NCBI GenBank assembly: GCA_003551665.1 | Contig: PUNE01000155.1 | Coordinates: 1 to 39,272, forward strand | Source: Halobacteroidaceae bacterium | Lineage (GTDB): Bacteria; Bacillota; Halanaerobiia; B1SED10-174 | Length of the DNA: 39,272 bases | Reading direction: 5' to 3' | In this document: piece after piece, positions 34,190 to 39,272 of the stretch | Layout: each line of letters starts with the position of its first letter | How positions within the stretch are numbered: the first letter of the stretch is position 1 | The notes under the pieces: generated by a model | What the model was told of the DNA's origin: nothing | The model's input: the letters and a program-made list of their open reading frames with translations, nothing else | Database searches by the model: none | Position numbers and translations under genes: made by a program

Positions 34190-35056
34190 TTAATCTAAAT
34201 TCGGTTCAACACTGAAGCCCATTGAGAATGGAATTATCCCTGCACTAACCTGATGATAATCTGTAAGCTGCAGCATGAACGAAACTGGAACCCAGTATTT
34301 CCCGGAGGGGCCAACGGTTGAATTTCCTTCCGCCAAAGTTTTTGATGCCTGGCCAAGTTTTACTGCTTCCTGGTTGGTCTTAATAAATTCGCTGTCCTCG
34401 GAGGATAATATAATCAGTTCAAGGTTGCCTTTACTCAGCTCATCTGCTTCAAAAAGCTTAACAGTTAATTTCCAGGGTACATTAGAAGCAACCCAAACCT
34501 CTCCCGGATTACTGACCAGGATCCCGTCTTTCGATGAAAATCCACCAAGCAAAATATTTTCCATGTTCGTTTTTATGTTTACCCAATAATCCACTTCGAG
34601 TTGTAAGGGAGTTCTGTTCTCTTGAATTAAACCTTCGGCTCCCATTTCCCTAACCACCAAGACTCCCCGGTATATTCCGGGTAGATCATTTGGAAATACT
34701 GTATAATTGATAAGCATAGGCAGGGCGGTTGTATTATCATCGGTCAGCAGTTGCTGGTCCGTGGGAATAGTGACCGGGTCTAGGTCCACCAGGTATACTC
34801 CCCCGGGAAGCTCCAACTTCAACCGCTGCCCTTCCAGGGTTATCCTTTTATCTGTTGTGGCCAGATTGCTTTCCAGCCACACTTCAAGGTACTCAACCCT
34901 GCTATCAACCAGGGGCACAAGGGTTGCCACCGTCTTACTAACTTGTTCCGGGGCAATATAAGTGCCGAAATTTATTGCTGGTCGCCCAACCGCTCCTGCC
35001 GTTGAAGCAAATAAGATTAAAATTCCTAACATCACCAAGGTTAATTTGCCTTTCAT
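34190..35056 (-). CDS. Exported subunit-like protein, candidate minor subunit or adaptor
   Basis: 288 residues, no named family recognised. The signal peptide ends at AGAVG. The mature protein has two beta-rich halves. The first closes with DLPGIYRGVLVVREM, resembling the closing strand of pilin-like domains. The second ends QVSAGIIPFSMGFSVEPNLD, again like a pilin C-terminus. There are no cysteines. It is the first exported protein of the operon, following the two small WQG proteins by about 100 bp. It could be a tip, base or linker subunit with two domains. SD GAGGTG lies seven bases before the ATG. Confidence 0.55.
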   Translation of the reverse strand: MKGKLTLVMLGILILFASTAGAVGRPAINFGTYIAPEQVSKTVATLVPLVDSRVEYLEVWLESNLATTDKRITLEGQRLKLELPGGVYLVDLDPVTIPTDQQLLTDDNTTALPMLINYTVFPNDLPGIYRGVLVVREMGAEGLIQENRTPLQLEVDYWVNIKTNMENILLGGFSSKDGILVSNPGEVWVASNVPWKLTVKLFEADELSKGNLELIILSSEDSEFIKTNQEAVKLGQASKTLAEGNSTVGPSGKYWVPVSFMLQLTDYHQVSAGIIPFSMGFSVEPNLD

Positions 35057-35091
35057 CAGGTTTCACCTCAGCCTTTTTATTTCAAACAGGC

Positions 35092-35160
35092 CTATTTCCC
35101 TTCCAATAAAGTTCCTCCGGTCAAGTCTTCCCAGTCCTGAAAATTGATTTCCGTATTAAC
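35092..35160 (-). other. In-frame coding-like extension after a TAG stop
   Basis: Directly after the TAG of the 72-residue protein the same frame stays open for 22 sense codons (VNTEINFQDWEDLTGGTLLEGK) before a second TAG (35092-35094). Its D-W-E/D and Gly-rich pattern resembles the tail of the paralogue upstream (RSWDRDEGSV). It may be a readthrough tail or the remnant of a longer protein. Confidence 0.4.
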
Positions 35161-35376
35161 CTAGCCCTCTTTTTCCAGGGCTTCCTGGATCAACATGATC
35201 ATTTCCAGAAAACTCCGGAAAAACCGGCGCTTTTCATGTTTTTTACCCAGCCACTGGATTTCACCCTGCCAGGTTGAGTGCTGGCGAAACTGAATTCGGA
35301 TCAAAAAATCTGTAGACCCTACTTTCTTATATCTTTCTTCAGTTTTCTGGGCCAATATATTCACTCCCTCACTCAT
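35161..35376 (-). CDS. Small WQG-motif protein 2 (hypothetical)
   Basis: About 71 residues from the ATG at 35376, which overlaps the end of the upstream gene (ATGAGTGA), so translation is probably coupled. The core FLIRIQFRQHSTWQGEIQWL then FFRSFLEMIMLIQEAL is shared with the upstream protein (FTIKIISSHSADWQGEFEDM, FKDILELTNILEKW). Both are therefore members of one small family: a beta-hairpin with a W-Q-G turn followed by a helix. It has no signal peptide, so it is cytoplasmic. The function is unknown; its position between the regulator and the surface system suggests a regulatory or accessory role. Confidence 0.7.
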   Translation of the reverse strand: MSEGVNILAQKTEERYKKVGSTDFLIRIQFRQHSTWQGEIQWLGKKHEKRRFFRSFLEMIMLIQEALEKEG

Positions 35377-35659
35377 TTTCAAAGGGTTTCAGCCTGCGCA
35401 TAAAGCGAAATAAAAATTCTCCCTGTTTATCAACCGAACCCTCATCACGGTCCCAGGACCTTGCATTATTCATGGAAAGAGGTGGGTTAATTATTTGAAT
35501 CCATTTTTCCAGGATATTGGTTAATTCCAGAATATCTTTGAATTCTTTCTGGTACCCCGAGCCCATATCTTCAAACTCCCCCTGCCAGTCCGCAGAGTGG
35601 CTTGAGATAATTTTTATTGTAAAGCTCGGTTCAATTCTGGAAACTCCCCTTGATCCCAC
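35369..35659 (-). CDS. Small WQG-motif protein 1 (hypothetical), first gene of the chaperone-usher operon
   Basis: 96 residues, GTG start with AGGAGG nine bases upstream, about 57 nt after the predicted transcription start. The core FTIKIISSHSADWQGEFEDM and FKDILELTNILEKW match the downstream neighbour. A charged C-terminal tail (NNARSWDRDEGSVDKQGEF) follows. No signal peptide or membrane segment is seen. I know of no function. Being the first product of a SARP-type regulated operon, it may feed back on the regulator. Confidence 0.7.
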   Translation of the reverse strand: MGSRGVSRIEPSFTIKIISSHSADWQGEFEDMGSGYQKEFKDILELTNILEKWIQIINPPLSMNNARSWDRDEGSVDKQGEFLFRFMRRLKPFENE

Positions 35660-35722
35660 TATTATTACCTCCTGGCCCCTTGAGCATTTAAAAGCTTATG
35701 CTTTTTCACCTTAGTTAATCAA

Positions 35723-35751
35723 AGTATAGCACCTGTAATTAAAGCTGTCAG
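35723..35751 (-). promoter_or_regulatory. Promoter of the chaperone-usher operon
   Basis: Minus strand: -35 CTGACA (35746-35751), a 17-bp spacer and -10 TATACT (35723-35728). Each box matches five of six consensus bases. It is the best promoter in the region and lies just upstream of the WQG genes. Confidence 0.8.
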
Positions 35752-35787
35752 TTATATCAAGGTTAAATTCAGGTTAGATTAAGGTTA
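35749..35787 (-). promoter_or_regulatory. SARP-type direct-repeat operator (four repeats, 11-bp period)
   Basis: Read on the minus strand, TAACCT occurs at three positions exactly 11 bp apart (35782-35787, 35771-35776, 35760-35765). A fourth, weaker TAACTG (35749-35754) in the same register overlaps the -35 box. The 11-mers are TAACCTTAATC, TAACCTGAATT, TAACCTTGATA and TAACTGACAGC. SARP/BTAD activators bind direct repeats spaced one helical turn apart next to the -35, so this is the likely target of the adjacent BTAD regulator. Confidence 0.75.
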
Positions 35788-35792
35788 TAAAC

Positions 35793-35818
35793 AAAAAAGG
35801 ACCCCAGAAGGGCCCTTT
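35793..35818 (-). terminator. Terminator of the BTAD regulator gene
   Basis: Minus-strand RNA: AAAGGGCCC / UUCUG-type loop / GGGUCCUUU with one G-U pair, then a T-rich run (TTTTTTGTTT). It separates the regulator gene from the direct repeats and promoter of the surface operon. Confidence 0.82.
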
Positions 35819-35826
35819 CGGGATTT

Positions 35827-37008
35827 TTAAATTTTTTGCCAGTTGCTTTGAATGTCAACGGAAACCGTTCCTATCTCACCGGATAGTTTATGTTCAACCC
35901 TCTCAATAATTTTTTCTACCCCCGCAGGGGAAGCATCAAGAAGAAGGACCAGAAATTTTCTAGGCCCCCAACCACAAATCACATCTCCTTTTCGCAGATT
36001 CGTTTTAAGGGTTTTTTTCAGGGTTTCCCCGGCCTTTTTAAAATCGCTTTCGGGGTAGGATCCGTTTAGTTCCAGGGCTACAAGGTAACCCGAACTATCT
36101 CCTCTTTCGCTCCTGCTTTTTTCCAGCTCGTAAATTGCAGAAAATGTTTCTATATCACTTACATAAGCCCCATCATCTTTTCTCCTTCCCTGGAGTTGTT
36201 CCAGGATACTATCCGGATCACCGGGGATATTTTTGCTTCTTTTCAGCTTATCCCCCAGCATCTTCATTTCTGAGGGAATATTGAGACCATTTTCAGTAAA
36301 AAGAGCCGCTGCCTCCTCATACTGAACCAGGGCCAGACCGTGTTTATTGGCATCAATTAAAGCCTGCAGGGAACTGGTGTGCAGCTTCTCTTCGAAGGGA
36401 ACAATCCGGAGCCCATCTTCACATATTTCCCATGCTTTGTCATACATTCCCGCCTTCCTCAACAGTTCATTTGCAGCAAGCATAACCCGCAGGTAAAGTT
36501 CCCGGTAATGGTTCCTTAAAGGAATGGTCCAGTGAGAATGGGGAACATCCCCCAAATAATTCCCTTTATAAAGAGAAAGAGCCTTCTCAAAAATTTCAAT
36601 GGCCTTTTCTTCGCATTCAGAGACAAGTAGAAACCCTTCTTTGCATAACCTTTCAAACTCCTCTGCATCCAGCCAGTAATCGGAGTTTTCGTTAAAATAA
36701 TACCGCCCCTGCGAACAGATAATAAACTGCTCTTCCCCACCCTGCTTCCCCTCACCTCTAAGAGAATTCCGGAGGTAAAAAGCCAGGCTTTTTAAAGCTT
36801 CAGAAGGGTTTGCACTTTCCTCCAGGGATAAGTATTTGTACATCTGTTCAGCTGATAGTGCTTTTCCTTTATAGGTAATCAATAGTTGGAAAAGGCGCCA
36901 CCTTTTATTTAAACGTTGTTCCGCCCGGGAAATCAGTTCTTCTCCCCTCCGAATTTCAAAGCGGCCCAGGGTATAAATTTGCAGCTTATTCCCCCCAACA
37001 GCTTTCAT
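35827..37008 (-). CDS. BTAD/SARP-like transcriptional regulator with degenerate GGDEF-like C-terminus
   Basis: 393 residues. Residues about 8-100 form an OmpR-type winged helix (LQIYTLGRFEIRRG; LNKRWRLFQLLITYKGKALS). Residues about 105-255 form the bacterial transcriptional activation domain, a TPR-like helical array (AEEFERLCKEG; ALSLYKGNYLGD; AWEICEDGLRIVPFEEKLH). The C-terminal part (about 285-390) has the pattern of a diguanylate cyclase fold (NLRKGDVICGWGPRKFLVLLL). There the GGDEF signature is GPRKF, so no cyclase activity is expected. It could bind a ligand or dimerise. It lies directly upstream of the surface operon and its repeat operator. Confidence 0.85.
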   Translation of the reverse strand: MKAVGGNKLQIYTLGRFEIRRGEELISRAEQRLNKRWRLFQLLITYKGKALSAEQMYKYLSLEESANPSEALKSLAFYLRNSLRGEGKQGGEEQFIICSQGRYYFNENSDYWLDAEEFERLCKEGFLLVSECEEKAIEIFEKALSLYKGNYLGDVPHSHWTIPLRNHYRELYLRVMLAANELLRKAGMYDKAWEICEDGLRIVPFEEKLHTSSLQALIDANKHGLALVQYEEAAALFTENGLNIPSEMKMLGDKLKRSKNIPGDPDSILEQLQGRRKDDGAYVSDIETFSAIYELEKSRSERGDSSGYLVALELNGSYPESDFKKAGETLKKTLKTNLRKGDVICGWGPRKFLVLLLDASPAGVEKIIERVEHKLSGEIGTVSVDIQSNWQKI

Positions 37009-37310
37009 AAAACCACCGCTTTCAAATTAATAATTTCCCGCAAAACCACAATCTAACTTCCGTTTCAACCCCAGTTTTAAATAATTTTAGTAAAGGTAAT
37101 CTTCTGCATTTTTCTGCAAAACCCTTTAATATTTAAAATTCTCAACTGGGAATTTTTTCCCTGCCCCAATAACCACGGTTAATTTTTTTAATCATCTATC
37201 CTTAAAAAAATCTCCCATGCCAGGTAATTAATAATAAAGCTCTTTGGCCTCCAGAACAGAAAAACCCACTGCACAAAAACAGTGGGTTAAATAAAACTAA
37301 AAAAACATAG
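37009..37310. other. Intergenic region between the BTAD gene and threonine synthase
   Basis: A 302-bp AT-rich gap without a gene. It holds the leader of the BTAD gene (weak SD GGTGG) and two direct TGCAGAA heptamers (minus strand, 37112-37118 and 37102-37108) 10 bp apart. The threonine synthase terminator lies at 37263-37288. I see no convincing -35/-10 pair for the BTAD gene. Confidence 0.6.
37263..37288 (-). terminator. Terminator of threonine synthase
   Basis: AACCCACTG / CACAAAAA / CAGTGGGTT, a 9-bp stem about 25-48 bp after the thrC stop. On the minus strand it is followed by TTTTCTG. Confidence 0.85.
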
Positions 37311-38510
37311 TCAGATAGAATCAGACTTATCCAGAACGGGAAAATCATATGCAAAAACTCCAGAATATTTCATCCCCGCGCCTGTGTTCAGGAGCAAAAC
37401 TCGTTCACCTGGCTGGATCACATTCTGCTGGAGTAGCTTTTCCAGGGCAGCAACGTTGGCAGCGCCCTCCGGACAGATAAACATGCCTTCGGAACGTGCT
37501 GTTTTTTCCATTGCCAGTTTGATTTCCCCGTCACTAACTGCAAGAGCTGTTCCCCCGGATTCGCGAACAGCCTGGAGAACCAGGAAATCGCCCAGAGCCT
37601 TAGGTACCCTTATGCCTGCAGCCAGGGTTTGAGGGTTCTCCCAGGGCTCGGCATAATTCTTTCCTTCTTCATAAGCTTGAACAATGGGGGCGCAACCTTC
37701 AGCCTGGACGGCTATCATCTTCGGGTTTTTCTTTCCAGTAATCCACCCGATCTGTTCCATTTCCCGGATGGCCTTCCAGATTCCGATAATGCCCACTCCT
37801 CCTCCAGTAGGATAAAAGATATAGTCAGGGGGGTCCCAGTTGAATTGTTCCAGTATTTCCATCCCCATGGTTTTTTTCCCCTCTATACGGTAAGGTTCTT
37901 TAAGGGTGGAAACCTCGAACCAGCCCCTTCTTTGTGCGGCTTCTCCAATTAGCTTTCCCGCATCAGCGATATTGCCCCTTACCAGGAATACCTCGGCCCC
38001 GGCAACTGCACATTCTGTTTTGGTGATTTCCGGGGCATCCTCTGGCATGGCAATATGGGTTTTAATACCTGCCCGGGCTCCATAGGCAGCCCAGGCTCCT
38101 CCGGCATTTCCCGCTGTGGGCATGGCAATTTCCTTAATACCAAGTTCAAGAACTCGGGAGATCCCAGCAGAGGCGCCCCTGGCCTTGAAAGAACCCGTGG
38201 GGTTTAACCCCTCGTCCTTGCAAAAAAGGTTCTGCAAACCCATTTCTTCCCCCAGCCTTTTAAAGGGAATAATCGGGGTAAATCCTTCCCCCAGGGAAAT
38301 AATATTCTCCGGGTGGATTACCGGCAGCAATTCCCGGTAACGCCACATGTTATAAGGTCTTCCCTGTAAATTTTCTTTTTTAAAATCCCCTGCCGCCTCC
38401 AGGTCATACTGGACCAAAAGCGGCCCTCCGCATTCGCAGAGGTTTACTGGTTTCTCCTTTTCGTAAGTTTTGCTGCACCTGGGACAGTAAAGGTGGGAAA
38501 AATAGCTCAT
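37311..38510 (-). CDS. thrC: Threonine synthase
   Basis: 399 residues of the PLP fold type II family. It opens with a zinc-ribbon-like segment (C9, C12, C25, C27). The PLP lysine is Lys109 in NPTGSFKARG, and the phosphate-binding loop PTGGGVG is present. It converts O-phosphohomoserine to threonine in the cytoplasm, the last step of threonine synthesis. The N-terminal zinc ribbon is typical of the shorter, archaeal/Firmicute-like enzyme class. No other threonine genes are adjacent. SD AAAGGAG precedes the ATG; it follows the methyltransferase gene by 74 bp. Confidence 0.93.
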   Translation of the reverse strand: MSYFSHLYCPRCSKTYEKEKPVNLCECGGPLLVQYDLEAAGDFKKENLQGRPYNMWRYRELLPVIHPENIISLGEGFTPIIPFKRLGEEMGLQNLFCKDEGLNPTGSFKARGASAGISRVLELGIKEIAMPTAGNAGGAWAAYGARAGIKTHIAMPEDAPEITKTECAVAGAEVFLVRGNIADAGKLIGEAAQRRGWFEVSTLKEPYRIEGKKTMGMEILEQFNWDPPDYIFYPTGGGVGIIGIWKAIREMEQIGWITGKKNPKMIAVQAEGCAPIVQAYEEGKNYAEPWENPQTLAAGIRVPKALGDFLVLQAVRESGGTALAVSDGEIKLAMEKTARSEGMFICPEGAANVAALEKLLQQNVIQPGERVLLLNTGAGMKYSGVFAYDFPVLDKSDSI

Positions 38511-38584
38511 TGAAAAATCTCCTTTTTCCTGGAAATTTGGGATCAGTCTGGATCAAAAAACTTTCCGCATTTCTTTTTCCTGCT

Positions 38585-39169
38585 TTATTTTTTCTCCATT
38601 TGGACAAAAAACGCACTTTCCTGTTCTTCCACCGTGCTCACAACAAATCCTGCCTTTTTGGCCTCCTGCATCAGCCCGTTAAGGGATTGTTCATTGCCCG
38701 GCCAGTAAACGCCGTAGCCTGTTTTAACTTCCTCAGAACCCAGGTCAACGGTCAGATTAATGGCAATAACATCTTTTTCTCCACCAGGGTGGGGTGGAAT
38801 CTCAATATCCCACAAAAAGAATTCACCGCCTGGTTCCAGTACCCGGAAAACCTCCTGGAATACCTTTTCCCGGTCTCCAGGCTGCATGTACATAAATGAA
38901 AAAAATGAGGTTGCAGTTGGAAATTCTCCATCCAGAAACTTTAAATCCCTTGCATCCATCTCTATTCGCAGGGCCCCGTTGGCAGGTGCTTCCTGGAGTT
39001 CCCCCCTGCTCAGATCTATGGCAACAACTCTTTCGCCAAAAACCCGGGAAATTATTCCCTCTCCGCCTCCCCCGATATCCAGGATTCTTCCCCTGCAATC
39101 AAGCTTTTCCAGTTTGATTTTTTCTGCAGGTAAAAAATTTATCCTTTTCTGGTCAATACCCTCTCCCAC
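38585..39169 (-). CDS. Class I SAM-dependent methyltransferase
   Basis: About 194 residues. The GTG at 39169 has AAGGAGG at good spacing; a GTG six bases earlier is too close. Motif I is RILDIGGGGEGII, followed by the acidic end of strand 2 (VVAIDLS), a motif near MDARDLKFLDGEFPTATSFFSFMY and motif post-I RVLEPGGEFFLWD. This is the Methyltransf_11/25 fold. The methyl acceptor is unknown and there is no pathway context apart from the downstream thrC. It is complete; the remaining 100 bp to the right edge hold no gene that I can see. Confidence 0.87.
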   Translation of the reverse strand: MGEGIDQKRINFLPAEKIKLEKLDCRGRILDIGGGGEGIISRVFGERVVAIDLSRGELQEAPANGALRIEMDARDLKFLDGEFPTATSFFSFMYMQPGDREKVFQEVFRVLEPGGEFFLWDIEIPPHPGGEKDVIAINLTVDLGSEEVKTGYGVYWPGNEQSLNGLMQEAKKAGFVVSTVEEQESAFFVQMEKK

Positions 39170-39272
39170 CTTCACTCCTCCTTGGAAAAAATTTTTCGGG
39201 GTAAATTTATGCTCCTTTTCCTTAAAAACAAAAAAGGTTATACTCCTTTTTAAACCTCTCCTTTTGCTTTTC

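Noticed and set aside
1-39272. Insertion sequences, prophage, CRISPR arrays, tRNA or rRNA genes
   Set aside because: I found no transposase or integrase, no regularly spaced repeats of CRISPR size, and no tRNA-like or rRNA sequence in reading both strands.

Overview
The window looks like a chromosomal segment of a diderm (outer-membrane-bearing) Firmicute. Firmicute signs are the mannose-family PTS, UPF0309-type SIS proteins, a DUF1848 protein, a BTAD regulator and Clostridia-style Shine-Dalgarno sites. Outer-membrane signs are an RND pump with its own TolC, usher-like beta-barrel proteins, a PapD-like periplasmic chaperone, and a family 5 solute-binding protein with a type I signal peptide instead of a lipobox. 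Halanaerobiales-like or Limnochordia/Hydrogenispora-like lineages fit. I cannot place it more exactly from sequence alone.

Layout. 1-6.6 kb (+): the end of a TetR regulator and a tripartite RND efflux operon (adaptor, permease, TolC), closed by a bidirectional terminator. 6.65-7.5 kb (-): a Cof-type HAD phosphatase. 7.7-16.5 kb (+): an amino-sugar operon with its own GntR/UTRA repressor and a near-consensus NagR/DasR-type operator. It encodes a four-subunit mannose-family PTS, a cytoplasmic ceramidase-like amidohydrolase, NagA, three tandem SIS paralogues and a DeoC-family aldolase. 16.6-18.4 kb: an ArsR-type thiol sensor divergent from a NapH-like 4Fe-4S membrane protein and an exported alpha/beta hydrolase. 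18.5-24.0 kb (-): a five-gene peptide ABC transporter. 24.2-26.1 kb (-): an APH-family phosphotransferase and a DUF1848 protein. 26.3-37.0 kb (-): the most unusual region. 37.3-39.2 kb (-): threonine synthase and a methyltransferase.

The 26.3-37.0 kb region reads, in transcription order: a BTAD (SARP-like) regulator with a degenerate GGDEF-like tail; a terminator; four TAACCT-like repeats spaced exactly 11 bp that run into the -35 box of a good promoter; two small paralogous proteins; two exported subunit-like proteins; a PapD-like chaperone; and two usher-like outer-membrane proteins. Both ushers carry NTD, plug and barrel-like sections but end in SdrD/CNA-B-like domains. This looks like a chaperone-usher-type surface assembly system in a diderm Firmicute with its own SARP-type switch. 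A strong hairpin sits after the likely major subunit and a structured spacer before it, which could set expression ratios.

In the amino-sugar operon the PTS would import and phosphorylate an N-acylated amino sugar. The two hydrolases would remove acyl groups, SIS enzymes would isomerise or deaminate the sugar phosphate, and the DeoC-like aldolase would cleave the product. The exact substrate is not readable from the sequence.
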